Source: Candida dubliniensis CD36 (Eukaryota > Ascomycota > Pichiomycetes > Serinales > Debaryomycetaceae). Taken from it: a stretch of DNA of 64,000 nt. The stretch is taken from assembly GCF_000026945.1 (NCBI RefSeq), contig NC_012867.1:1872501-1936500 (forward strand), written 5' to 3'. The notes below the pieces were generated by a model that did no database searches, was not told where the DNA came from, and saw nothing but the letters and a program-made list of their open reading frames with translations. Positions 17,678 through 27,663 of the stretch are shown piece after piece (position 1 is the first letter of the stretch; every line of letters starts with the position of its first letter). Both the position numbers and the translations under genes were made by a program.

Positions 17678-18682
17678 ATGTCATTTTTTCAATACAAGGA
17701 TTACATAGAAGAGGGGGATTTAGTGCTTGCGTATATAAGCAGATCCACAATCAAGCCTTTGCGTGTTAAGAAAGGTGAAATATTCAATACTAGATATGGT
17801 CATTTTGAACATGATAAAATGATTGGGCTGAAGTATGGAGAACAAATGCCTGGAGCCAAGGGATACGGATATATCCACCTATTGCACCCAACACCAGAAT
17901 TATGGACATTGTCATTACCTCATAGAACACAGATAGTTTATTCACCTGATTCATCATACATTATACAGCGTTTGAACGTTAAGCCAGGGTCCCGCGTGAT
18001 TGAAGCAGGAACTGGTTCTGCATCTTTTACTCATTCATTTGCAAGAACTGTCACATTACTGGGCAAAGTATTTACATATGAATTCCACGAGCCTAGATAC
18101 TTGGAGGCAAAAAAGGAATTAGAAGAACATAAATTGGACAACACTATCATCACTCATCGTGATGTTTGCAACAGTGGGTTCAGTATCGACAATGAAACCA
18201 TCGATGGGGATGTTGTATTTTTGGACTTGCCATCGCCATGGGATGCTATACCTCATCTTGACTCCGTGATTTCTACAAGCAAGGCAGCTGGAATATGTTG
18301 TTTCTCCCCCTGTATAGAACAAGTGGATAGAACTGTACGTGCATTGGAGGAAAATGGCTGGACTGAAATTGAAATGGTTGAAGTGGCGGCAAAACGTTGG
18401 AGTGCAAGAAAAGAAATGGTTCGATCAGTTGCTGACGCCGTACAAAGGATTAGAGAAATTCAAAATGGACGCAAGACTGGATTAGAAGTAATGAAAAAAG
18501 GAAATTCCGAAGAGCCACCAGAAAAGTTGCAAAAGACCGATAATGGATACAAAACTCCAAAGAAAAGCACAAAAGTCAAAGAAGGAGATGAAAACTATAC
18601 ATGGCTTAATGCTACTAAGTCAGAGTCTGAAATCAAAAGTCACACCTCCTATTTAACATTTGCTTGTAAGATCCCCAAATAA
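17678..18682 (+). CDS. GCD14: tRNA (adenine-58-N1) methyltransferase catalytic subunit
   Basis: 334 aa. An N-terminal beta domain is followed by a Rossmann SAM-binding domain, with motif [18 protein letters not shown] (about 107-123) and a DLPSPWDAI catalytic region (about 184-192) matching the DLPxPW signature of Trm61/TrmI. Trm61 with Trm6 methylates A58 in the tRNA T loop; loss destabilises initiator tRNA-Met and derepresses GCN4, hence the GCD name. The C-terminus (about 265-334) is a basic, Lys-rich low-complexity tail. CTG codon 51 should read Ser. Confidence 0.93.
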   Translation: MSFFQYKDYIEEGDLVLAYISRSTIKPLRVKKGEIFNTRYGHFEHDKMIGLKYGEQMPGAKGYGYIHLLHPTPELWTLSLPHRTQIVYSPDSSYIIQRLNVKPGSRVIEAGTGSASFTHSFARTVTLLGKVFTYEFHEPRYLEAKKELEEHKLDNTIITHRDVCNSGFSIDNETIDGDVVFLDLPSPWDAIPHLDSVISTSKAAGICCFSPCIEQVDRTVRALEENGWTEIEMVEVAAKRWSARKEMVRSVADAVQRIREIQNGRKTGLEVMKKGNSEEPPEKLQKTDNGYKTPKKSTKVKEGDENYTWLNATKSESEIKSHTSYLTFACKIPK

Positions 18683-18941
18683 TAGATTTATTAGAGCAGA
18701 TTATTCAAGATGCACACGAAACCATGAATATATATATATATATATCATCGGGTAGTGTATTCACCGATTCTTGTAATTACAACTGTAGTCTTGTTTTTTT
18801 CTTTGTTGATTCTTCAACTTCGCCTACCCACTTCTCGTCCTCCAGGGAAAAAAAAGAGTAGAAAAATGAAAGCTCGGTCGGACACTAGTTTTATGTTGGT
18901 GTGTTGAACATTCATAGTAAAGCAATCAATATATCTACATC

Positions 18942-20184
18942 ATGTCTACTCCAATTGGTATGTTTAAAATCAGCAACGCACTCTACTTTTTTGATGGTAT
19001 AGTTACTAACAATATAAATTGTAGTGCTTGATCAAGGTACTGGTTTTGTCAAAATCGGCAGAGCAGGAACCAATTTTCCTGATCATACATTTCCATCCAT
19101 GGTTGGACGACCAATTTTACGAGCCGAAGAACGAAACATATTAGTTCCCTCAGATGTTGAAATTAAAGATATAATGTGTGGATCAGAAGCCAGTCAAGTG
19201 AGATCTTTATTGCAAATCAATTATCCAATGGAAAACGGTATAATTAAAAACTGGGAAGATATGGAGCATTTATGGGACTATGCATTTTATGAAAGAATGA
19301 AAATCAATCCACAAGGCCAAAAAATCTTGTTGACAGAACCACCTATGAATCCATTAAAGAACCGAGAAATGATGTGTCAAGTCATGTTTGAAAAATATGG
19401 ATTTGATGGTGTTTATGTAGCCATTCAAGCAGTTTTGGCATTGTATGCACAAGGTTTGAGTTCTGGTGTTGTTGTGGACTCTGGTGATGGTGTTACTCAT
19501 ATTGTACCAGTTTACGAATCAGTTGTGTTAAATCACTTGACAAAAAGATTGGATGTTGCTGGTAGAGATGTTACTAGACATTTGATCAACTTGTTGTTTC
19601 GTCGTGGTTATGCTTTTAACAGAACAGCTGATTTTGAGACTGTTCGTCAAATCAAAGAAAAATTGTGTTATGTGTCCTACGATTTAGGATTTGATGCCAA
19701 ATTAGCTCGTGAAACTACAACTCTTGTGGAAAGCTACGAATTACCAGACGGTAGAGTTATAAAAGTTGGGTCCGAGAGATTCGAAGCTCCAGAATGTTTA
19801 TTCCAACCACATTTGGTTGATGTCGAACAACCGGGTGTTGGAGAAACCCTTTTCAATACTATTCAATCTGCTGATGTGGATATCAGATCGTCATTATATA
19901 AAGCAATTGTTTTATCGGGAGGTTCTTCCATGTACCCAGGTTTGCCTTCAAGATTGGAAAAGGAATTGAAACAATTGTGGCTAACTAGAGTGTTGCAGGG
20001 TGATGCTTCTAGATTGGATAAATTTAAGGTGAGAATTGAGGATCCACCAAGACGAAAACATATGGTTTTCATTGGAGGCGCAGTGTTGGCCAATATCATG
20101 GCAGACAAGGATCATATGTGGATTTCAAAACAAGAATGGGAAGAACAAGGACCAAGAGTGTTGGAAAAGTTAGGGCCTAGATAA
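18942..20184 (+). CDS. ARP2: Actin-related protein 2 (one intron)
   Basis: Exon 1 is 18942-18957 (ATG TCT ACT CCA ATT G). The intron is 18958-19024, with donor GTATGT, branch TACTAAC at 19004-19010 and acceptor TTGTAG. Exon 2 is 19025-20184. The spliced product has 391 codons ([17 protein letters not shown]...), the length of yeast Arp2. Actin-fold motifs include [13 protein letters not shown] (phosphate 2), [15 protein letters not shown] and the C-terminal [12 protein letters not shown]. Arp2 is one of the two actin-like subunits of the Arp2/3 complex that nucleates branched actin at endocytic patches. Taking only the uninterrupted frame would miss the true N-terminus. Confidence 0.95.
18958..19024 (+). 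other. ARP2 intron
   Basis: 67 nt with GTATGT donor, TACTAAC branch point and TAG acceptor, all canonical for yeast. Splicing joins G to TG to make a Val codon in the MSTPIVLDQG context. Confidence 0.95.
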
Positions 20185-20239
20185 AGGGTTTTATATATGT
20201 TTTGTATTTTCATTAACATAGATATAAATATTTTACATA

Positions 20240-22309
20240 CTAGCTGTAGTTTAAGTTTTGTATTTGTTTCATTACAGAGTCCACCAAAGCATCATATCTA
20301 TCACTTGTCATACCGTCACCCGAGATTCTACTGTTATAGCCATAGTTGATAGATTGGTGAACAACTTCACGAATAAAATTCTCACTAACTATTTTCGGCA
20401 GTAGAAAATCACAGGCTAGACATTGCTCTATTGTCCATCTATCGTTTGGGTCACGGTGTAAACAATTTTTCATCAATTCGATAGCACTAAGAGGCACCGG
20501 AGTATTGCCAATGCCACTGCTCGGAAACGAAATCTTTATATGCGGATTTGTTATAGCCATCAATTTCTGGTTGCCAGAATAGCCAGCAAAAGGTGCTTTC
20601 CCATATATGAATTGATACAAAATACACCCGATCGACCAAATATCAGAAGGTTTGCCTACCTTCCAAATTCTTGCTGAGGTATAATTTGATTCGCATATGG
20701 CTTCTGGCGCCATGTAATTGGGTGTACCAATCTGGTTCTCTCGGTAAACATTTATGGTGTGGTCAGGTACAGCATTTGCAATACCAAAGTCTATAATTTT
20801 TAACATGCCCCTGACAAACAAAAAATTCGCCGGTTTCAAATCACTGTGTACAATGCCAGCATCGTGAACATCTTTTATGCATTTAAAAATTTCAATGGTG
20901 TGATATTTGACAAAGTTCAAATCCAAAGGAGCATCCAATTTCAACCTATATTGAAGAACTTCAGCCAAGTCAAGATCACCTTTCTCCATTATAAGATAAA
21001 GCGAGCTTTCAGTGGTGGCGTAATCAACTAAAGTCACTACTCTTTCGCATGACTTTAACTTGGTAAGTAAATCAATTTCTCCTTTAAATCCACTCACATC
21101 TTCAAATTGTCCAAGTTCAACTTTTTTGAGGGCATAAACACAATTGTTATTGAGTGATCTTACTCGGTATACTTTGGATGATCCTCCTTTTCCTATAAGT
21201 TCCAATTTTTCGTACAGCTTGCCATTTATTATCAATGCTCGTTTATTTCCGGAATGTTGGGGTCTATCGTAATGAACTTTGGGTGGTATAGGTGCAGAGG
21301 GTAATGCCTGTTGATGTTTTTGATTATGTTGAAGTTGTTGAGGAGGTTGTGGAAAGTCTTGCAGGGTATTTCTAAAAACTGGTTTCGTAGGTGGTATAAT
21401 GGGGTTGCTTTGTACATTAGGAGAAGGAGATACAACAGATTTTGGAGCTTTTGGCTTTCGAAAAACATCAGCACTATTGACAGGTATTTCACGTAGTGGT
21501 ACACGACTTTGTTTGGGTTCTTGGAATTCATTAAACTTAAGTTCTTCGAAAGGAGACTGTAGTACTGCTACTTGTTCAAGTTTTTTTATTTCCATTTCTG
21601 CCAATTCGTTTTCCTTTTCTTTTTTCACAAACTCTTGTTCCATCTGTTCTCGTCTTCTTGCTTCGATTCGTTTTGTAATGGTATCGTCAGTCTCGATGGA
21701 TTTATGGTTCCTTTTCAAAAGAGGGGAGAATCTTTCTAATGATGGTGCCTTCGGCTTTATTTCATTCAACGGTTTGAGTTGCGGTGTGAGGTTAGACTTG
21801 CTTTCATTCTCAGAGGACAGTTTATCTCCAACTGGTGTGCTTTCTTGAGCGATATCAATACCTCTTTTAGGTGGTCCCAACAGCTTACCAAACCTTCTTT
21901 TCCGTTTACTGCGCAAGTCTTCAAATGTTTTGCTGCCTGGGGTTGTTGTTGGCGCAGTATTTATGCTTGATCTGTCTTCAGATAAGTTTGTGAATGAATT
22001 AGATATTTCACGAGATCTAGTTGATTCGTTTGTAAAATGTGCAGCTAATTTGTTTCGTAAAGTATTGTCTCTTTTATTATTCGAGTCCGGGAAATCTAGT
22101 TCATACTTTCCTGTTATTTGAGATGGAAGTGTGGATGTTTTGGTTCTTTCATTTAAACACTGTATACTATATGAGCTTAATGCCGGGGGTAGAACTGTTG
22201 GGTCATCCTCTAATGCTAAACGTCGTTTGGTTGAACTGTTGCTTGATGGTGACGACCGATGCAGGGAAAAACTTGTCGCCACATGTGATAGTGAATCATG
22301 TGGCATCAT
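20240..22309 (-). CDS. MPS1: Dual-specificity spindle checkpoint kinase Mps1
   Basis: 689 aa from the first ATG (22309). The frame is open three codons further, but only to a TTG. The N-terminal ~360 residues are disordered, basic and Gln/Pro-rich with a coiled stretch (about 225-260). The kinase domain covers about 375-645: glycine loop LIGKGGSSKVYRV, YALKKVEL lysine, the Mps1-diagnostic catalytic loop HSDLKPANFL in place of HRD, DFG in IIDFGIAN, and the APEAIC activation segment end. Mps1 acts in spindle pole body duplication and the spindle assembly checkpoint. Its 3' end is 55 bp from the ARP2 3' end. Confidence 0.92.
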   Translation of the reverse strand: MMPHDSLSHVATSFSLHRSSPSSNSSTKRRLALEDDPTVLPPALSSYSIQCLNERTKTSTLPSQITGKYELDFPDSNNKRDNTLRNKLAAHFTNESTRSREISNSFTNLSEDRSSINTAPTTTPGSKTFEDLRSKRKRRFGKLLGPPKRGIDIAQESTPVGDKLSSENESKSNLTPQLKPLNEIKPKAPSLERFSPLLKRNHKSIETDDTITKRIEARRREQMEQEFVKKEKENELAEMEIKKLEQVAVLQSPFEELKFNEFQEPKQSRVPLREIPVNSADVFRKPKAPKSVVSPSPNVQSNPIIPPTKPVFRNTLQDFPQPPQQLQHNQKHQQALPSAPIPPKVHYDRPQHSGNKRALIINGKLYEKLELIGKGGSSKVYRVRSLNNNCVYALKKVELGQFEDVSGFKGEIDLLTKLKSCERVVTLVDYATTESSLYLIMEKGDLDLAEVLQYRLKLDAPLDLNFVKYHTIEIFKCIKDVHDAGIVHSDLKPANFLFVRGMLKIIDFGIANAVPDHTINVYRENQIGTPNYMAPEAICESNYTSARIWKVGKPSDIWSIGCILYQFIYGKAPFAGYSGNQKLMAITNPHIKISFPSSGIGNTPVPLSAIELMKNCLHRDPNDRWTIEQCLACDFLLPKIVSENFIREVVHQSINYGYNSRISGDGMTSDRYDALVDSVMKQIQNLNYS

Positions 22310-23035
22310 CGAATCCAATCAATGTCGAGAATATATAAAAGTCCACAAATAAATAGACTGCAGTTATAACTGAAATGGGTATGTACAAATCAGAAGAATG
22401 GAGTGATTATTGAAAGAAAGAAGAGTTATGATAGTTTCAATGTTGTGAGTATGTGTGTCCTCACAAGGTTTTCCTTTTTTTTCTTTTTGTTTACAAATGA
22501 GAAAGTAGAATGAGACCAAAACAGGAAAAGTGAAAAAAAGAAAAACAAAGTAACGACGCGCTTCAAATTATTTTTCTAAACGGTTTGGTACTACCACAAA
22601 CTGTCAGTTAACTGTTTATTGTTTGCTCTTTAATTAGTAGTAGACTTTATTAAAGGGTTCTCAGATGTGCATAGCTAAATACTGGCAGCATACATTAAAG
22701 TTCTATCCAGTATATCAGTTGGAGCAATAAGAATGTCCTGGAAATGTACTTTGAATGAGACATAATTTTTTTTTTTACGAAAATATTCTCCAAATCAACT
22801 TGAAATAATCCATGTCAAAGTTCTATAAAGTTAGATAGATCTAAAATGTCATTTACAAGAGAACTATCGTGCTTGATGCTATGGAATTAGGTCAGTAAAC
22901 TTGTTGAGAAAGATAAATTACGATTCACTTATCACAATGTTATAATAGTGAAAGAAAATTGATGTTAAAAATACCATAAAATCTTAATAAACACTAGGAC
23001 TGGTAAAATATAGCTCCTGTCCACATCAAGTAATT
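22310..23035. other. MPS1 promoter and 5' flank of tRNA-Met
   Basis: A TATA-like TATATAAAAG (plus strand) is right before MPS1 near 22330. GACGCGC near 22555 resembles a partial MCB cell-cycle element. I looked for LTR ends next to the tRNA and saw none. Confidence 0.5.
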
Positions 23036-23109
23036 GCTTCGGTGGCTTAGTTGGTTAAAGCGTAAGTCTCATAATCTTAAGGTCGCGAGTTCGACCCTCG
23101 CCCGAAGCA
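23036..23109 (+). tRNA. tRNA-Met (elongator), anticodon CAT
   Basis: The 7-bp acceptor stem GCTTCGG pairs with CCGAAGC and is followed by discriminator A. The D arm is GCTTAGTTGGTTAAAGC, the anticodon loop CTCATAA has CAT at 23070-23072, and the T arm is GCGAG-TTCGACC-CTCGC. No intron. The anticodon-stem T-T mismatch and overall sequence match yeast elongator tRNA-Met rather than the initiator. It is the only tRNA I could find in the window. Confidence 0.95.
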
Positions 23110-23113
23110 ATTA

Positions 23114-23123
23114 TTTTTTTTTT
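23114..23123 (+). terminator. Pol III terminator of tRNA-Met
   Basis: A run of ten T starts five bases after the mature 3' end. Confidence 0.8.
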
Positions 23124-23224
23124 AGTTTTTTTTGTTTTATCCATTTTAATAAAGTGTATTATTTTTTTTTTACTATTATCTACATACTTGAAATAAGAAT
23201 ATGAGCTATGTATCTATTTTCCAT

Positions 23225-24790
23225 TTAAAACCCTCCTGTTAAATCTCGTATTTTATCTACTTCCTCTTGTAATGCTTTCAAGTCATCCAAAATATTTGCT
23301 GTGGAATCGTTATTTGATGAATATATATTGTCATTAACGGCAATCTTCGGCGGTAGCGGTGGTGCTGATGTCTGAGAATTTGAAAACGCACCTTTTGGAT
23401 TCAGAGATGGGGCTCGACTAGGTGGTACTGGTGGAACAGGAACCCTTCTTCTTGGTGGTGGTGGAGGAGGAACAGGCTTATTTGGTAAAGGCGATGACGC
23501 CGATCTATGTCTTGACGGTGGCGGGATTGGTGCCAACAGAGAAGACCCGCTATTTTGAATGGTATTTTCCATGGTTTGCCCTGTCATCTGACTTGTGAAA
23601 GCGGATAGTGAAACTTTTGGTGCCGCAGGATTATTTTCAAGACTATTATTATAAGGACTATCATTAGTGACGAAATCATTATAACTACTATTATTATTGT
23701 TATTAGGATTAGTACTCTGAGAATTATTTGATGGAGCAAACATTCTAGCCATATCCGCAGGACCCGTAACGTTCGGTCTTAACGGTTCTGGCGAAGGACT
23801 AAACATTCTTGCCATTTGGGCAGGCCCAGTCATATTGGGTTGTAAGTACGGTGTGCCACCAACACTCATTGTATCAACAGCATTCAAGTTTTGAAAATGG
23901 TTCATTTGCGACTCCATGTCTTTGAGCACCTCTTTCTCCTCCTCATCAGGCTTGTTCATCTGTTCTAGTAATTTATCCATAGGTAACAGGTAATCTAATT
24001 GTTGTTGTTGCTGTTGCTGTTGCTGCTGCTGCTGCTGTTGATCAGATAGTAGAGGTGATGCAGCCGGACTTATTAATGAAGCATCATGAACATCTACTTC
24101 GTCGGAAAACTTTACTGACTTTAATTTTTTCGATCGTTTGTTACTTGAAGGTCTTTCACCTGTCAACAAAAACTGTGTGAATCCATCAATATCCAATGGT
24201 TGCTGAGACTCTTGTTTTTGGTCTTCTTCCTCTTCATCTTGTTGTCTCTTTTTTGATAAGATCGACGGCGGTGTAGGAACTGGTGCTTTAATTTTAATTA
24301 AGGACCTCAGTGGAATTTCTCCCTGCAAAGTATGACTGATTAATCTTAATAATGCAAAAAACTCCCCAATGTTGATAGAATGCAATATCTTGAAAAATAT
24401 CTTGTTGATTGATTCCTTGCTATTTTCTGGAATCTTGAAATTGTTCAAAAAATTATAAACGTCATGAATGGAGATTGTTCGTGAATTCGTTCTGGCTAGT
24501 ATATCACTATACCACCTCATATATGTTTTGGATTCTTGTAATGTTAATTCTTGTGCAGTTAACGATAAGGGAATACTTCCCTCTGAGTCTTTCAACAGGG
24601 CTATGTTATCATAGCTATTGTTATCACTATGTACTTCCATGGGGGTGTAAATGCGTGGATTCAATTGATCCGCAGAATTATTTTTAAATTGATCAGGATA
24701 AAGATGCTGTATGCTACGAAAGTTCAACGGAGTGGGCGAGTCATTATTACTGCTGTGGAGATTTCCATTTTGCCAGTTGTATCCATTCAT
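23225..24790 (-). CDS. EH-like endocytic/actin-patch adaptor with PP1- and Prk1-type motifs
   Basis: 521 aa. Residues about 70-165 form a compact helical region (ESKTYMRWYSDILARTN to LRLISHTLQGEI) that looks like a divergent EH or EF-hand-like module. KSVKF at about 222-226 is an RVxF-type PP1 docking motif. A 14-Gln run follows (23999-24040). Three L/F-xx-(N/Q)-x-TG sites (LQPNMTG, LRPNVTG, FTSQMTG; about 316, 340, 400) fit the Prk1/Ark1 kinase consensus. The C-terminus is proline-rich (PPPPPPRRRVPVPPVPPSR), an SH3 ligand, and ends in a short coiled coil. This combination recalls yeast endocytic scaffolds Scd5 and Pan1. I cannot name the orthologue. Confidence 0.7.
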   Translation of the reverse strand: MNGYNWQNGNLHSSNNDSPTPLNFRSIQHLYPDQFKNNSADQLNPRIYTPMEVHSDNNSYDNIALLKDSEGSIPLSLTAQELTLQESKTYMRWYSDILARTNSRTISIHDVYNFLNNFKIPENSKESINKIFFKILHSINIGEFFALLRLISHTLQGEIPLRSLIKIKAPVPTPPSILSKKRQQDEEEEDQKQESQQPLDIDGFTQFLLTGERPSSNKRSKKLKSVKFSDEVDVHDASLISPAASPLLSDQQQQQQQQQQQQQQLDYLLPMDKLLEQMNKPDEEEKEVLKDMESQMNHFQNLNAVDTMSVGGTPYLQPNMTGPAQMARMFSPSPEPLRPNVTGPADMARMFAPSNNSQSTNPNNNNNSSYNDFVTNDSPYNNSLENNPAAPKVSLSAFTSQMTGQTMENTIQNSGSSLLAPIPPPSRHRSASSPLPNKPVPPPPPPRRRVPVPPVPPSRAPSLNPKGAFSNSQTSAPPLPPKIAVNDNIYSSNNDSTANILDDLKALQEEVDKIRDLTGGF

Positions 24791-25448
24791 GATTGCTGTT
24801 GATGCAAGGGTGTGTTGAATTATCCAAAGGCTAAGGTGGTGTAGGTGGGAAAGTCAAAAAAAAAAAAAAAAACAAAAATAAAACAATATTTAAATTTTAC
24901 TTTATCGTTAATTTTGTCGATTATTTTTGCTGTTCAAGAAATATGTGCGTCTTTTTTTTTTTTTTTTTTTAACTTTCCTCCAACGCAAAAATGTTTCAAT
25001 TTTTTCTTTACTCTATTCTTTAGTGTAGAGAATATATCATTACGAACAATGAACAATGAAAGCCTTAGTTTGAAAGGGCACCACAGATTTCATTAAATAT
25101 ATTTGGACTAGTTTATTATTGTCGAAGCCTTCCAGATTGGATATTATATTTTGTGTGTAGTTATCCATCATTACTTGAGAATACAGACACGTCTACCGTC
25201 TTCCAACCTCCATTGCCACTTCTAATATCGATTAAATCAAGTATAAATACGGTAAAACATGCTACAAATGCATTTGGTATAGGCAGAGAATGAGTTATTA
25301 GGAAATTATAATAAATTAGATTAAAGTATAAACAATTTACGTACAAAAAAACAAACAAACAAACAAACTGAAGGGATAAGAAAAGGGGATTTCACAAATT
25401 ATTAAATATCCAACCAGTTGAAGATAGAACTCATGAACAACCCACCTA
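24791..25448. other. Intergenic region upstream of the EH-like gene
   Basis: A17 tract at 24856-24872 and T18 tract near 24953-24970. A run of CAAA repeats lies at 25346-25366. No gene. Confidence 0.5.
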
Positions 25449-26501
25449 TCATACTTGCATGGCCTCTTGCAATGCAACAGTCTCACTAATGTGTCTATTG
25501 TTTTTAATACCAACACTCGATGGAGCACCTACCCAATCCTTATCTTCCTCTAAATCTAACGGCTTATCCTTACCAGAAGGAGGCTGGTCTTGCATATTGG
25601 ACATGGCAATTCTTTCTACTTGATCTGCTGAAGGCATAAAAATAACTTTAGTTCCAGCATTCTTTGACACTGCTTGCATAGTGTCCAAATAACGGATTTG
25701 CATAGCTGCTTTAGAAGCCAAAATATCACTAGCCTTTCTGATAATCTTGGAGCTTTCAAGTTCAGCTTTGGCACTAATAATTTTGGCTTCACCAATTCTC
25801 TTTGCTTCAGTTGCCATGGACAACGAAGCTTGCACTTTATCTGGTAATGTCAAATCTTTAATCAAAATACTCTCGACATTCACACCCCAATCAGCAGCAG
25901 TTTTAGAAATTATCAATTCGATAGACTCAGCCACTTCTTCACGCTTTTCAACAACATCTTGTAATATTCTACCCCCAATCACATCTCTCAATGTCGTTTG
26001 AGTTCTTTCAATAATTGCTTGATGGATGTTATCAATAGCAAATATGGCTTTCATTGGATCAATTATATTATAATAGACAACTGAAGTTATGGTGATACTA
26101 ACATTATCTTTGGTAAAACATTTTTGAGCTGGGATTTCCCTAATATTGATTTTGATGGAAACTCTAGTCAATCTTTCAGACCAAGTGTTTACATACGATA
26201 AGCCCGGTTCAACTGTACGTGTCAATGCACCAAATGTTTGGATAAGACCAACCTCACCTTGTTCAACTTCCTGATATGGGTTTCGACAAAGACAACAGAA
26301 TAACCCACAGGTACCAAACATTGAACCCAAGCCTGATATAAAGCTTTGATAACCAGTTAATGGAGGTTGATCATAACTTCTTGCAAAGTTCTTTAACACC
26401 ATCTCTGGTTTATAAGTCGGTTCGTCAATGATTGCTGCTTGGGACTTTTTATAAGTATCAGGATCGAAGGAATCAGTGGATTGATTTGAATGAGCTTGCA
26501 T
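25449..26501 (-). CDS. SLP3: Stomatin/prohibitin-domain membrane protein
   Basis: 350 aa. After a hydrophilic N-terminus comes a short hydrophobic, Cys-rich hairpin (MFGTCGLFCCLCRNPY, about 59-74), which could insert into the membrane and be palmitoylated. The band-7/SPFH domain follows (about 78-270: EQGEVGLIQTFGALTRTVEPGLS to IRYLDTMQAVSK). Stomatins oligomerise on the inner leaflet and modulate ion channels. C. albicans has such a gene (described as cation-conductance/stomatin-like) at this syntenic place; the symbol SLP3 is recalled and less certain than the family. The 1.16-kb upstream region is long for this genome. Confidence 0.85.
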   Translation of the reverse strand: MQAHSNQSTDSFDPDTYKKSQAAIIDEPTYKPEMVLKNFARSYDQPPLTGYQSFISGLGSMFGTCGLFCCLCRNPYQEVEQGEVGLIQTFGALTRTVEPGLSYVNTWSERLTRVSIKINIREIPAQKCFTKDNVSITITSVVYYNIIDPMKAIFAIDNIHQAIIERTQTTLRDVIGGRILQDVVEKREEVAESIELIISKTAADWGVNVESILIKDLTLPDKVQASLSMATEAKRIGEAKIISAKAELESSKIIRKASDILASKAAMQIRYLDTMQAVSKNAGTKVIFMPSADQVERIAMSNMQDQPPSGKDKPLDLEEDKDWVGAPSSVGIKNNRHISETVALQEAMQV

Positions 26502-27663
26502 TGTAATTGATTATCAAAGTAGTCTGGTGAATCGAAATTAATAAGTTATATTTTGAATGAAAAGAGAAAAAAAACAATAGATATGTAATTGATTGATAAT
26601 TATTGTAAGAAATAAAAAGTTTAGAATAAGTTGGGGTAATTCAAGAACTATTTATAGTAGTTTTTTTTTTTTCTTGGGGGTTTAAAAATTGTAGAAAGGT
26701 TTTTGCAATTGGATAAAGATATATTATTAGTAGTAGTATTATTATCCTTAATGGGTGCGTGGGTCGTGAGTTTAAAGTTAGTAGCGCCATGCATATAATA
26801 AGGTCAGGATTTTTTTGCTCTAGCCTTTCGAATTTCTACACAAAATAGAACACCAGTTGAGGCAATGTAGTGATTGATTGACTGATTGATAACCGTGAAC
26901 ATCAACGACAGATTAAGCCCCACACTAATTCGAATATTATTTAAGAATATAGCCCAATATATTTCCATACATAAATAAAATTATCAGGTATAATTTGCAC
27001 CAGAAAGTGAATGATATGGGGCTAGTGAATCATAGAACGTAGCCACTCTCTTAATTGATACATATTTGCTTCCTCAGGAAACTAGTCCTTGGTTTTGATG
27101 GTGCCGTGGCAAAAATTGAACTTCTTACCAAATTGATAGTAATTGTTGTGAAAAATTAATCTCATTTGATAGTTCAAAACATTCATGCAGACATATAATG
27201 CCACTCAGTAAATATGCAATAGCCATTTGCTTACCTAAGAGGCGTAATAGTAATAGCAATGATTTATTTTCGATTTGGAAATTGACAATGCAAAAACGAA
27301 CGCTAACTCGGAGATAGCACTCACTTATTCTTTGAACACGAACATCAGTGACCGATTATGTAATGCATAAAACTAGAAAAACCAAACTTTACGAACTTAG
27401 ATTGTATACAGTCCAACAAGGCGAATCACAATACCTTAGGAAAACAGTTTTACGAAGACTATCAATTGACATGACCAGTACATATAGATTTGTCTAATAC
27501 CACACAGTTGTAACAATCAAACCACACAACTGTTGCGCTATCAAGACCCTCCAAGGTATTAATTTGCATGATCTGATACTCCAGCTTTTGTTACTTCATA
27601 TTTTCATTAACAACATTCTCTACATGTATTCTATTCTAAAGTCTTTCTATAACAATTACTCCT
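26502..27663. other. Long promoter of the stomatin-like gene
   Basis: 1.16 kb without a credible gene. A TAGTAGTAGTATTATTATT microsatellite-like stretch lies near 26729. No recognised binding sites. Confidence 0.5.

Noticed and set aside
22310..22318. Three-codon extension of MPS1
   Set aside because: It would begin at TTG; the ATG at 22309 is the first proper start.
22660..23035. LTR or solo delta element beside the tRNA gene
   Set aside because: No TG...CA ends, target-site duplication or second copy seen.
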